Source: Streptomyces sp. GS7 (GTDB lineage: Bacteria; Actinomycetota; Actinomycetes; Streptomycetales; Streptomycetaceae). Taken from it: a stretch of DNA of 64,000 bases. The notes under the pieces were generated by a model. That model saw nothing but the letters and a program-made list of their open reading frames with translations. It was not told the DNA's origin and did no database searches. The stretch spans positions 3,961,501 through 4,025,500 of the forward strand of contig NZ_CP047146.1 in NCBI RefSeq assembly GCF_009834125.1, read 5' to 3'. Position numbers and translations under genes: made by a program. This document shows, in pieces, positions 40,775-49,464 of the stretch. Each line of letters starts with the position of its first letter. Positions within the stretch are counted from its first letter, which is position 1.

Positions 40775-40984
40775 AACCACCTCCGATCAGATCGACCTCA
40801 CACCCTGAGGACACCGCAGGCACGGCGATTGTGACATCAGAGGAATGTGGGGACGGTCACAGGCCGGTGTCGGTGGGCGGGGCGGTGACTTCCGGCGATA
40901 CCAGGCCACGGGCGCGAGGGAATCGGCAGGTCGGGCAGCAGGAGGTCGTCCCGAGGCCGCCCGGCGGTGAGTTGGGCCTGTGCG

Positions 40985-41101
40985 GGTGACAGGCAACCGC
41001 GTGGAGGCGTCGCCGTCGGCGTCCGCGAATTGTTCCGCGGTGAGACCGGTGCAGTCCCGCAGGTCGGCTCCGGTGAGGTCGGCTCCCGGCAGCACCGCGC
41101 C
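40985..41101 (-). pseudogene. C-terminal remnant of a pentapeptide-repeat protein
   Basis: The minus-strand frame reads AVLPGADLTGADLRDCTGLT followed by AEQFADADGDASTRLP, the usual last repeats and tail of actinobacterial pentapeptide-repeat proteins. Upstream there is no further repeat, and downstream the frame continues as non-homologous sequence. Only the tail survives. Confidence 0.6.
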
Positions 41102-41217
41102 CGCCGCTTGGCGCCGCGCGGATCATTTCACGCGTTGGGGATCGGGGATCGAGTCGGCGAACGGAAGGCGGCGGCGCACGAGGCCGTCGCCCCAAGAGAG
41201 CGGGGCCGAGGGGCCGT

Positions 41218-41874
41218 TCAACGGTGGTGCCATACGAGGGTGTAGCGCCAGAACAGCCGGCGGCGCAGTCGGGCACCGGGCAGGACTGCATGGGCTTCGC
41301 GGACGATCTCGGGGAAGGCCATGTCCGCTGGTCGGGTCGTGGCCGTCATCGAGAGGGGACGAGGTGCTGTGCGGCCCCTGTTCTTGAGCCAGCCCGTGGC
41401 GGCGTTGACTGGGCTGGCCACGGTTCCGAGCAGCTGGTCGACTGGCGTCGTCGGGCGCGAAAGACCGAGAATCACCAGGGTTCCACCGGGCGCCAGGTGC
41501 CTGCGGAAGGCGGTGAGCGCATCGGCGAACGGCAGATGGTGGACCGTGGCGACGCACGTGATGACGTCGTAGGAGTCTGCGGGGATCCCGGTCAGCGCAT
41601 CTGCGGTCGTGAAGGTGACGGGAGTTGCCTGAGGGGTGAGTTCCCGTGCCCGGGCGATGATCTTCGGGTCGGAGTCGATGCCCTGTACCGTGCCGGCGCG
41701 CCCGGCCAGGAGCCTGGCAAGGTCGCCACTGCCGGAGCCGACGTCCAGGGCGCTGTCGAAGTGTCGGGGGAGCTGTCGCAGGATCCAGCGGTGGTAGTGG
41801 GCGTTGTGGTCCCAGGGGTGCGCGGCATTGAACTCGTCAAGAGCCCGCAGAACGCGGTGCGGCAGTGTGGTCAT
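41218..41874 (-). CDS. class I SAM-dependent methyltransferase
   Basis: A 218-residue methyltransferase. Motif I is SALDVGSGSGDLARLLAGRA, motif II GIDSDPKIIARAREL, then FTTADALTGIPADSYDVITC, VATVHHLPFADALTAFRRHL and LAPGGTLVILGLSRPTTPVD. The last 60 residues form a helical lid with basic residues (LKNRGRTAPRPLSMTATTRP). This is a typical stand-alone small-molecule methyltransferase. ATG at 41874 follows GGAG. No pathway neighbours indicate the acceptor. Confidence 0.88.
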   Translation of the reverse strand: MTTLPHRVLRALDEFNAAHPWDHNAHYHRWILRQLPRHFDSALDVGSGSGDLARLLAGRAGTVQGIDSDPKIIARARELTPQATPVTFTTADALTGIPADSYDVITCVATVHHLPFADALTAFRRHLAPGGTLVILGLSRPTTPVDQLLGTVASPVNAATGWLKNRGRTAPRPLSMTATTRPADMAFPEIVREAHAVLPGARLRRRLFWRYTLVWHHR

Positions 41875-42206
41875 GCCGTCACTCCATCAAGCCCCTGGCG
41901 CCTGCGTCATCCCCGTGGCCGAACGACCGGGTTCACAGAGAGGCGACAGCCACCGCAGTGCGGTGGATTGGCCGAGCGACGTCCACCACTACGCCGGTCG
42001 ATCGACGCGGCGGCGGTTCTCCCCGTTCGCGTTCGCGCGGAGTGCTGCAGGCCGGTCCCCATTCGTCACTCCGAGGATCTGTGCCAGACCTTCGTTCACC
42101 TGCGGACGGTGTTCGACCGGGACCGGGAAGGCAAGCGCGGAAAAATGGGCTGGGCGGTGGCCTCCGGCGGGGAAGCGGAGACCGGCACCCGGCTGCGCAC
42201 GGCGTA
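41875..42206. other. intergenic region, no gene seen
   Basis: This gap lies between two minus-strand genes. It contains the methyltransferase promoter side and ends at the terminator of the next gene. Its small frames have no start signals. Confidence 0.4.
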
Positions 42207-42248
42207 GGCCCTGCCTCTTCCATTTGGACCAGTGGATGGGGCAGGGCC
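42207..42248 (-). terminator. terminator of the small secreted protein gene at 42268
   Basis: GGCCCTGCC (42207-42215) pairs perfectly with 42240-42248. The loop holds weaker CCA/TGG pairing. It starts 20 bp after the stop codon. Confidence 0.6.
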
Positions 42249-42267
42249 GCACGGGCGATACGGCATG

Positions 42268-42513
42268 TCAGCCGTTGAAGCCGTTTTCGCCGAAGGTCTG
42301 GTTCAGTCCGCTGTTGGCGGTCCCCGTGTTTCCGGCGGCATTATCCGAGATGTCCAGGGGAGGCTGCTCACCGCCCCCAGAGCCAACTCCCGGGCTGTGA
42401 ATGCCGTTTCCAGTGCTATGGGCGTCATGGTTGTTCGCAGCAGCGGCCCCGGCACCGGCAAACAGAGCGGTGACGGTCAAGCCCACCACGGCGATAGCGG
42501 TATGTGCGCGCAT
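42268..42513 (-). CDS. small secreted protein, family unknown
   Basis: An 81-residue exported protein. The signal peptide is RAHTAIAVVGLTVTALFAGA ending AGAAAAN. The mature 50 residues are polar and Gly/Asn-rich (HDAHSTGNGIHSPGVGSGGG, NAAGNTGTANSGLNQTFGEN), with no Cys and no domain that I recognise. ATG at 42513 has AGGAGG at good spacing, which strongly supports it. It is followed by a terminator, and a second small secreted protein gene lies upstream on the same strand. Confidence 0.75.
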   Translation of the reverse strand: MRAHTAIAVVGLTVTALFAGAGAAAANNHDAHSTGNGIHSPGVGSGGGEQPPLDISDNAAGNTGTANSGLNQTFGENGFNG

Positions 42514-42805
42514 GAATTCCTCCTGTTGAGTAGCGCCACCAAGACAATCTCCGTTGGATGAACCGAGAAACAGCAATCACTCGAAGGGGTCCTACCCAGG
42601 GGCCAATAGATGCCGCTTTCGGCGTCGCGATGGTGAAGGCACCGCGGCGGAGAGTTCAGGAACGGTAACCGGTCTCGGATATGGCCACGCTCGCGTTCGC
42701 GCGGGTGTATTGGAAAACTCCACGAGGCCCCCGAGCGCGGATGTGGACGGCCCCGGCGTCAGGCTGATCGGTCGGACGCCGGGCCCATCTCGCTACTGGT
42801 GTCCC

Positions 42806-43201
42806 TTACTTGCCGCCGCCGTGGCCGCCGCCCTCGCCGCCGCCTTCATGGCCGCCGCCCTCGCCGCCTTCATGGCCGCCGCCCCCGCCGCCGCCATGGC
42901 CGTGCCCCTCGTCGTCGCCCATATGGCCCCCGACCGTGTCGTCGCAGCCCATGCTGGAACCGATCGAGGTGGCCTGCGCACCCGGCGAGCCCTCGCCGTT
43001 GAGTGCGTTGCCCAGCACGCCGTTCAGAATCCCGACCTCGCCGAGCACGTCGACGTTCAGGTCGTGGGAGCGGCAGGAGGTGTGCTGACTGACGTTGAAG
43101 TTGTCGCCGCCACGGCCGCCCGCGTGGGCGGTGCCGGTGCCGAATGCGGCGATGCTGCCGAGGGCCGCGGCCAGGACGGCAGCCTTGTGAAGCTTGTGCA
43201 T
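42806..43201 (-). CDS. secreted protein with a Gly/His/Glu-rich tail
   Basis: A 131-residue exported protein. The signal peptide is HKAAVLAAALGSIAAFGTGT ending AHAG. The core has NFNVSQHTSCRSHDLNVDVL, GEVGILNGVLGNALNGEGSP and SIGSSMGCDD, with two Cys that may pair. The last 35 residues are a low-complexity run built from GHGG, HEGG and EGGG units. Six His with many acidic residues could bind divalent metals such as Zn, Ni or Cu. ATG at 43201 follows GGAGAAGAA closely. No metal-responsive regulator adjoins it. Confidence 0.78.
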   Translation of the reverse strand: MHKLHKAAVLAAALGSIAAFGTGTAHAGGRGGDNFNVSQHTSCRSHDLNVDVLGEVGILNGVLGNALNGEGSPGAQATSIGSSMGCDDTVGGHMGDDEGHGHGGGGGGGHEGGEGGGHEGGGEGGGHGGGK

Positions 43202-43467
43202 TTCTTCTCCGGAAGTGTGAGCAGATCTGATCTGTGATGTACCGAGTTCGTCCAGTTGCGGAAGGTTAATACGAAATATGACGAAAGAATTCGCCGACGC
43301 GCCGGATCGATCCGACCTCGGACAGTGCTGCGCCCCTTCCGTGGTCGGCGTGTCGCGGGCCCGGCGAACCGGTTGGGATACCCATGTGCCTTTCAGAACA
43401 GGCGGGTTGAGATACTCCGGCCATGGATGCCGGGGCGATGGGGAGCGGTCGGCGATCGGAGAGAGCG

Positions 43468-43956
43468 ATGCCTGCACGGACCACATCACTGCATGCCGCG
43501 GGCTGGATGCTGCGTGCTGCGACGGCAGCGGACATCGAGACGATCGCGGAGTTGCGGGCGACGGTGATGCGAGCGGATTTGGAGCGCCTTGGGCGTTACG
43601 ACGAGCACCGGGTGCGGCAGCGGCTGAGGGACTCCTTCTCCACGGAGCACACGTCGATCATCATGCTCGACCGTGATCTCGCAGGATGCGTCACGATCCG
43701 GCCCGCCGAAGAGAGGCGGTGGCTGGAGCACTTCTACCTCGTGACGCACCATCAGGGCCGGGGGCTCGGATCGGCTGTCCTGCGCACGGTGCTGGAACGG
43801 ACCGACGCACTGGGCGTGACCGTGGGTTTGAACGTCCTGCAGGGCAGCGCTGCCCGCCGGCTCTACGAGCGCCACGGATTCCGCGTGGAAGCCGAGGACC
43901 CGATCGACGTCTTCATGGTGCGCCCACCAGAGGCGAGCACCGCTGGGAGAGCCTGA
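43468..43956 (+). CDS. GNAT family N-acetyltransferase
   Basis: A 162-residue acetyltransferase. The N-terminal fold reads MLRATVMRADLE-type sequence after LRAATAADIETIAELRATVM. Motif A is VTHHQGRGLGSAVLRTVLER with Q/R-x-x-G-x-G/A, and motif B has GSAARRLYERHGFRVEAEDP. The ATG at 43468 is preferred, as GGAGAGAG precedes it; the longer frame from 43423 is not. It stands alone. Substrate unknown. Confidence 0.87.
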   Translation: MPARTTSLHAAGWMLRAATAADIETIAELRATVMRADLERLGRYDEHRVRQRLRDSFSTEHTSIIMLDRDLAGCVTIRPAEERRWLEHFYLVTHHQGRGLGSAVLRTVLERTDALGVTVGLNVLQGSAARRLYERHGFRVEAEDPIDVFMVRPPEASTAGRA

Positions 43957-44426
43957 CCCGCGGCAGCGCGTCGGCCTCGACCCGGGGCTGGGCGCATCAG
44001 GGCGGAAGTCCAGCCTCCTCCCTGTCCGGGCGCCCTCCCTGGCTTGCCCCGTCGACGGGGCGTCGCCGCGGGCCGTGATCCGGGAAGGGGCAGACCTGCC
44101 CGCAGGTCGCTCCGCATCACAGCTCCGCTGTCTCCCGGCGCCCGGTTATTGCTGTCGCATGTTTCCGGTGAGCGTGTTCCTGGCGGCCGGAGACCTGTGG
44201 TGGCGATGGCGATGGCGGCACGGTCCGTGATCTCGGCGCATTCGCGGGTCCCTGCGTGTCGTGCCGCGGTACCGCGGAGGTGGGCGTTGGCCCATGCCCC
44301 GTCCCGCGCTCGGCTGCCGGGAGCTATGGGCAGAGGGCCGCGGTGGTGGGCGGCGGCAGGGCCGGCACGGCAGCCGCGCAGTGCCGGGACTGCGCGGGTC
44401 CGTTCAGGCGGCGCCAAGTCACCGTG
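43957..44426. other. intergenic region, no intact gene
   Basis: A gap of more than 450 bp after the GNAT gene with no supported frame. It leads into the decayed region at 44427. Confidence 0.4.
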
Positions 44427-44800
44427 ACGCCGTGCCGGTCCTCTTCCGTCCCGCCGAAGAACCACGGCTGGGTCGACTTCGCGGCAGTCGGCAAGAAGGT
44501 CACCGGCACCCGGACCTTCGACAACAACCGCTTCCCGTGGACCGCTGAGGCCACCGCCACCGCCACCGCCCCCGTCCCCGTCGGCGACTCCCCGGCCGGC
44601 TCGACCACGTACCTCGCCCTCACCGGTACGACCCCGCCCGGTGTGACTCCCCCCGGGGGCACCGGGGGCTCCAGTACCCCACCACTCTTGCCACCACCGT
44701 CACCAAGACCCTCGACGTTCCGGCCGGTGTCCACCTCGCCGCCTACGCGGGCGGGGTGAAGTTCACCGACGACCGGGGGCTCACCCGCGCCAGTTCCTGA
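44427..44800 (+). pseudogene. frameshifted remnant of a small secreted-type protein
   Basis: One frame gives VDFAAVGKKVTGTRTFDNNR and TATATAPVPVGDSPAGSTTY. After about 44660-44690 the likely continuation is in another frame: TTVTKTLDVPAGVHLAAYAG, GVKFTDDRGLTRASS and a stop at 44800. Neither part has a start signal. The sequence looks like a decayed gene, but I do not recognise the family. Confidence 0.3.
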
Positions 44801-44917
44801 TACCGGTGGCCGACGCCGAGGCCGACTGCCTTTGGACGGCGGGAGGCATGCGTGATCGGGTTGCGGGCGGGATGAGCAGGGCGGCAGCGATGACGGTGCC
44901 GAGGCGGACGAAGCCGC

Positions 44918-46210
44918 CTAGACGGACTCCGCAACGGTCTCGATCACCTCGACGGCCTTTTCCACCCCGTTCCGGGTGACAGTCCGCAGGGCGAACTGCT
45001 CGGCGGCTTCGGCCAGTTCGCGATCGTGCACTGCGCGGTCCAGTGATGCGGCCAGACGCCCCGCAGTGAGGCGGTACTGCGGCAAGGGCGGTGGCGCCAG
45101 ACCGAGGGCGTGCATGCGCCGAGCCCAGAACGGCTGGTCGAAGGTGAAAGGGCACACGACCTGCGGACGGCCCGAGCGCAGGGCCGATGCGGTGGTTCCG
45201 GCGCCACCGTGATGCACGATCGCGGCCATGTGCGGAAAGACCTCTTCGTGCGGCACCTCGTTCATGAAGAACACCTTGTCAACGCCGTGGCCCTGTTCCC
45301 CGTCCGGAGCGCGCACCCCACCCCAGCCGGTGGCGATCACAGCGCGCACCCCGGATTGCCGGACGGCCGCGAGAACGGCCCTGCTCTTCGCGGCGGCACG
45401 GCTCCCGGCCATACTGCCGAATCCGATGTACACCGGCCGTTCCCCCGCATCGAGAAACGCGCGGAGGTCCGCGGGCATGCGCCAGTCACCCGTAGCCGGC
45501 AGATGCCAGAAGCCCGTGGTGTGAGTGGTGGGGGGATACCGAGGAGTGCCGGGCAGTACACCGGGATCGAATGCCTGCAATACCGTGGCCGGCCCTCCGT
45601 CGGGCCGGGACAGAATACTGAGCTTGCTCCCGCGATCCGACAGCCCCAGCGATTCGCATCGCAGTCGTGCCAGTGCCGAGCCGTACAGAAGACGGACCGG
45701 CAACTCGGCGTGAGCGTAGGAGGCCCGGCTCAGCGACGCGGGAAGTCGTCCGGGTGCCAGAGGATTGACGAAGTCGGGGGTGGGAACCCAGCCGGGCTGG
45801 AAGCACACCGGCACAGCGGGCACCTTCAGCCACTCTGCGAGGTGCTGCGCCGGCAACCAGGGTGCGAACACCACGACATCGGGGCGGGGTTGTGCTTTGA
45901 CCTTGGCCGTCAGATCTTCGAGGAGCTTCACGTACTGCGGTCTGTTCCGCCTGAACCACTGCACGCCCCGCACAATTCCGCGCAGTCCGCGGCGATCCTC
46001 ATTGGCTCTCCTGACAACCGGATCGGTGTAGAGCTCAAGGGGGCCGTCCAACACCGGAACGTAACGCACGCCCGCCGAGCGGGCCAACTCCACGAAAGTG
46101 TATGGCCCCATCAACGTCACTGCGTGCCCGGCTGCCGTCAAGCCGGACGCCAGCGCCAGAAACGGCTGGACATCACCGCGCGAGCCATGGGTCACCAGCA
46201 ATACGTTCAC
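44918..46210 (-). CDS. GT1 family glycosyltransferase (macrolide/sterol type)
   Basis: A 430-residue glycosyltransferase. The N-terminal acceptor domain starts VNVLLVTHGSRGDVQPFLAL and has VTLMGPYTFVELARSAGVRY. The donor domain has RPVYIGFGSMAGS, VFFMNEVPHEEVFPHMAAIV and the NDP-sugar signature HHGGAGTTASALRSGRPQVV, PFTFDQPFWARRMHALGL. This places it with UDP/dTDP-sugar transferases of the sterol and antibiotic type. GTG at 46210 is chosen, as GGAAGGA lies 8 bases upstream. It follows a truncated methyltransferase gene after 81 bp on the same strand. No sugar biosynthesis genes are nearby, so it may use a common cellular donor. Confidence 0.9.
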   Translation of the reverse strand: MNVLLVTHGSRGDVQPFLALASGLTAAGHAVTLMGPYTFVELARSAGVRYVPVLDGPLELYTDPVVRRANEDRRGLRGIVRGVQWFRRNRPQYVKLLEDLTAKVKAQPRPDVVVFAPWLPAQHLAEWLKVPAVPVCFQPGWVPTPDFVNPLAPGRLPASLSRASYAHAELPVRLLYGSALARLRCESLGLSDRGSKLSILSRPDGGPATVLQAFDPGVLPGTPRYPPTTHTTGFWHLPATGDWRMPADLRAFLDAGERPVYIGFGSMAGSRAAAKSRAVLAAVRQSGVRAVIATGWGGVRAPDGEQGHGVDKVFFMNEVPHEEVFPHMAAIVHHGGAGTTASALRSGRPQVVCPFTFDQPFWARRMHALGLAPPPLPQYRLTAGRLAASLDRAVHDRELAEAAEQFALRTVTRNGVEKAVEVIETVAESV

Positions 46211-46291
46211 CGCAGCATTCCTTCCAGAATTCGGCCGCTCGTCCTGCGAGTCGCACCGTCGATCGTCACATGGACCGGCCAATGCGCCTGA

Positions 46292-46705
46292 CTATGCATC
46301 ACAGAGCTTTTCCACGCCCACATGCGCGAGTTCGGGGATGAGTGACGTGGGAAGGTCGACGCCGAGCCATTGGGCGCGGCCGTTGTCGCAGCGCCAGAAT
46401 TGGGTTTCCAGGCCCTCGGCCAGTTGCACGATGGTGCCGTCGGGGTGGGTGGTGAGGAATTCCCGTACCGCGGTGTCGAAGGTGCGGACTCGCAGCGCAT
46501 GGCCTTGGGCAACGAGTCCGATGGGGCGCCCGAAGTGCCTTTCGAAAAGGTAGTCGAGCATGTCGACCAGTTCCGCGGCTTTCGGGTCGTGGAGCACCGG
46601 TTGGGGGCGGCGCGCTTCCCATGCACGGTGATACAGATTCCACATCAGCATTTCGGGGACACCGCTCAGGGTGACGGTGCGCATGGCACTACTGCTGCGG
46701 TCCAT
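46292..46705 (-). pseudogene. truncated LCMT-type O-methyltransferase
   Basis: A 137-residue frame with a good ribosome binding site (GGAGGA, ATG at 46705). It has the N-terminal half of the leucine carboxyl methyltransferase family: MRTVTLSGVPEMLMWNLYHR, DPKAAELVDMLDYLFERHFG, RVRTFDTAVREFLTTHPDGT and VQLAEGLETQFWRCDNGRAQ, ending WLGVDLPTSLIPEL. Normal members have about 270 residues, so the second half of the SAM fold and the rest of the active site are missing. The tail HVGVEKLCDA is not family-like. It is probably a relic whose 3' part was deleted before the glycosyltransferase gene. Confidence 0.7.
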
Positions 46706-47095
46706 CTGGTTGTTCCTCCGTCGACTCGACAACTCCCCGTAGCGGACGGAGCGGCTCGGGGCGGGTTGTCCCTCGAAAGTCGCACGGGGCGACTCGCCGG
46801 CGTTCAGCACGCGCCGTGGCTCTTAACGTATGTGGCACGAGGCACGCGGAACGTGAAGAACACGCAGGCGCCGACCGCGAGTCGACGTGGCGGCCGACGA
46901 AAGACGTACGTCCCCCGGTGCCGAGGTCCAGCTCCGGGACAGCCGGCGGATCCGGGGGACGGTGACGGCGCGCTTCAGTGGGCGGATGGGCGGCGAGGCT
47001 TCACCGTTCCACTGCCCCGACGTGGTCTGGGCGCTCGTCGCAGCGAGGCAACGGACGGCGTGCCCTGCCGGCCGCCCTGCGAGAGAGGGGTCTGC
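46706..47095. other. intergenic region, no gene seen
   Basis: A 390-bp gap between two minus-strand genes. It should hold the promoter of the truncated methyltransferase/glycosyltransferase pair. No hairpin stands out. Confidence 0.4.
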
Positions 47096-48946
47096 TCACC
47101 CGAGATCGGGCGCGGAGCGCACTTCGATCCGGTCTCCGGCCCGTTCCATCTCCAGCACGATGAGGTCGTTCCGCCCCTTCCGCCACAGATGGCTCGGCGC
47201 GTAGAGGGTGACCTGCGGCCCGAGGGACCAGTAGCGGCCGAGGGCGAAGCCGTTGAGCCAGACCATGCCCTTGTCCCAGCCCGGAAAGGCGAGGAAGCCG
47301 TCCGCGGGGGTGTCGACGTGAACCCGGGCCCGGTGGAAGGCGGGGCCGGCCGGGGTGTCCTCGCTGTGGAACGTCAGAGCTGCGAGGTTGTCCAGGGGGA
47401 GGCGGCGGATTTCCCAGTCGTGCAGTTCCCGGCCGTCGAGGAGCACCTTCCCGCTGATGCCCTTGGGGTCGTTGAGGCCCTGGCCGAAGTTGACGCGTCC
47501 GGTCGGGTCCACGAGCAGGTCGAGGGTGCCGGAGGCGCCGACAACGGTGAAGTCGACCGTGTGGTCGGGCTGGTTGCGGTCGAAGGTGCCGATCCGCTTG
47601 CCGTCGCCGAACACCAGCGCACGGTCGCCCAGTCCCGTGATCCTCAGGCCCCTGGCCCCCTGCGGTCCGCGTACCCGAGTGCGGTAGTGGATCAGTCCGT
47701 GCGGCTGCCCGAGGGCCTCCATGTGGACGGGCGTGGTACGCCGTACCGGAGTGCTCAGCGCGTCGAGGGCGTCCAGCAGCGGCACCGACTCGCGGACGGC
47801 GACCCTCTGGGGCGGCATCCGGCGTGGTGTGGGAGGCAGCGGAGCGTTCGGCACGGTGGTGTATGCGGCGAGCACGTCGCGCACGGTGTGGAACTTCTCG
47901 GTGAGTTCGCCGGATTCGCTGATCGGGGAGTCGTAGTCGTAGCTGGTGACGGTGGGCTGGTAGGCGCTGCCGCTGAGGTTGGCGCCGGCGGACCAGCCGA
48001 AGTTCGTGCCGCCCACCGCCATGTAGAAGTTGATCGACGCTCCCGCTTCGAGGAGCTTCGCCACGTCGGCGGCGGTCTGCGCCGGGTCGGTGGTGTGGTG
48101 CCGCTCGCCCCAGTGGTCGAACCAGCCGTCCCAGAACTCCGTGCAGAAAAGGGGCTTGTCCGGCTGGAATTCCCGCAGTTCCGCGAAGGGACCGGTGGGA
48201 TCCCCGGCGAAGTTCACGGTAGCCAGGAGATCGGGAAGGCTGCCGGCCCGCAGCGCCTCCTGGGTGGCTCCGTCGGAACAGAACAGCAGGCTGTCGATGC
48301 CCTGGGCCCGCATGGTGTCCCGCAGATGTTCCAGATACGCGTGGTCGTCGCCGTAGCTGCCGTACTCGTTCTCGACCTGCATGGCGATGACGGGACCGCC
48401 GCGGGTGGCCTGCAGGTCGACGAGCCGGGGGAGCAGTTCGGCGAACCAGGTGTCGACCGCTCGCTCGTAGGCGGGGTCGGAACGGCGCAGCGGCGCGTCC
48501 TTGTCCTTGAGGAGCCAGGCGGGCAGACCGCCGAAATCCCATTCCGCGCAGATGTACGGTCCCGGTCGCACGATCGCCTTCAGCCCGACCTCGTCCGCGG
48601 TCCGCAGGAAGGCGGCGACGTCGCGCCATCCGGTGAAGTCGGCCTTTCTCTCGTACGGTTGGTGGAAGTTCCAGGCGACGTAGGTCTCCACCGTGTTCAG
48701 GCCCATGGCCCGCATCCGCAGCAGCCGGTCGCGCCAGTCCTTGGGGTGCGTCCTGAAGTAGTGGAAGGCACCCGAGAGGATCCGGAACGGCTTGCCGTCC
48801 AGCAGGAACTCCTTTCCGCGGATGGTCAGTCCCCTCGGGCTCGCGGCCTGGGCGAGGGCGGTACGGCTGCCGCCCAGGGAGACACCCACGGCCGCGGTAC
48901 CCACCACGGCCGCGCTCAGGAATCCACGTCGGCTGAACTGCGTCAT
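47096..48946 (-). CDS. Tat-exported GH35 beta-galactosidase
   Basis: A 616-residue secreted enzyme. The twin-arginine signal is MTQFSRRGFLSAAVVGTAAV. The catalytic TIM barrel is of GH35 type: RILSGAFHYFRTHPKDWRDR, GLNTVETYVAWNFHQPYE, IVRPGPYICAEWDFGGLPAW, acid/base Glu in VIAMQVENEYGSYGDDHAYL and nucleophile Glu in KPLFCTEFWDGWFDHWGERH. The C-terminal 230 residues are beta-sandwich jelly-roll domains ending WLNGFALGRYWSLGPQVTLY. It should cleave terminal beta-galactosides outside the cell. ATG at 48946 follows GGAGAG. The upstream region has a large inverted repeat and several TGTTC units, so it is likely sugar-repressed. It stands alone without a transporter. Confidence 0.93.
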   Translation of the reverse strand: MTQFSRRGFLSAAVVGTAAVGVSLGGSRTALAQAASPRGLTIRGKEFLLDGKPFRILSGAFHYFRTHPKDWRDRLLRMRAMGLNTVETYVAWNFHQPYERKADFTGWRDVAAFLRTADEVGLKAIVRPGPYICAEWDFGGLPAWLLKDKDAPLRRSDPAYERAVDTWFAELLPRLVDLQATRGGPVIAMQVENEYGSYGDDHAYLEHLRDTMRAQGIDSLLFCSDGATQEALRAGSLPDLLATVNFAGDPTGPFAELREFQPDKPLFCTEFWDGWFDHWGERHHTTDPAQTAADVAKLLEAGASINFYMAVGGTNFGWSAGANLSGSAYQPTVTSYDYDSPISESGELTEKFHTVRDVLAAYTTVPNAPLPPTPRRMPPQRVAVRESVPLLDALDALSTPVRRTTPVHMEALGQPHGLIHYRTRVRGPQGARGLRITGLGDRALVFGDGKRIGTFDRNQPDHTVDFTVVGASGTLDLLVDPTGRVNFGQGLNDPKGISGKVLLDGRELHDWEIRRLPLDNLAALTFHSEDTPAGPAFHRARVHVDTPADGFLAFPGWDKGMVWLNGFALGRYWSLGPQVTLYAPSHLWRKGRNDLIVLEMERAGDRIEVRSAPDLG

Positions 48947-49004
48947 GTCTGCTCTCCTCGGCTCGACCGGTCGTCGCCCATGACTCGGAAATGTTCAGTG
49001 GTGT

Positions 49005-49045
49005 TCGTTTCTGTTCATTGAGAGTGTTCTGTAGAACAGAAACGA
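49005..49045 (-). promoter_or_regulatory. compound operator upstream of the GH35 gene
   Basis: TCGTTTCTGTTC (49005-49016) and its perfect complement (49034-49045) form a 12-bp-arm inverted repeat with a 17-bp centre. Inside is a second dyad, TGTTCT-GT-AGAACA (49025-49038). TGTTC also recurs as a direct repeat from 48992. This architecture suggests cooperative binding of a sugar regulator of DeoR, LacI or GntR type. Confidence 0.6.
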
Positions 49046-49188
49046 GCACAAGGGTTCGTCGTCGAGTGCGGTGAACCGGATGCGGACGAGCCGTAGGTGA
49101 ACTGCCGGGCAGGGCAACGACGTTCAGATCGCCAGGGAGGAGAGGGGGCCGCGGACGAGCGGCACGCGGTGAGCCGGCGGTGACGTGG

Positions 49189-49458
49189 TCAGGAGGTACG
49201 CCGCGTCGCGGTGTCGGCCGGCTGTTGCAGCGTCTGCCGGGCGACAGGGCGGATGCGACGTGCGGCGGCGAGCATCCGCAGCACCCGCGCACGCCGCTCG
49301 GCGATCAGCTCCTCGACCTGTGTGCGGGCCTCGGTGACGGTGAGGATGTCGCGGACCTGGGCCGCCTCCGCGGCGGTGAGCTGCGGGTTGCCGACCAGGC
49401 GGCGCAGGGCCTGGAGGTCCAGCGGCTTCGCGTCCGGCCGGACGGGCGCGGTGGTCAA
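49189..49458 (-). CDS. 89-residue protein of unknown family after ispG
   Basis: A small, helical, Arg/Ala-rich protein: LDLQALRRLVGNPQLTAAEA, QVRDILTVTEARTQVEELIA, RRARVLRMLAAARRIRP. No Cys, signal or membrane span. The best start is TTG at 49458, six bases after the ispG stop with GGCAGG upstream, so it is the third gene of the dxs-ispG operon. I do not recognise it. Confidence 0.55.
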   Translation of the reverse strand: MTTAPVRPDAKPLDLQALRRLVGNPQLTAAEAAQVRDILTVTEARTQVEELIAERRARVLRMLAAARRIRPVARQTLQQPADTATRRTS

Positions 49459-49464
49459 GGCCGT

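Noticed and set aside
41989..42252. Possible transposase fragment on the minus strand
   Set aside because: The frame has a few basic aromatic residues but no DDE or other transposase motif and no terminal repeats.
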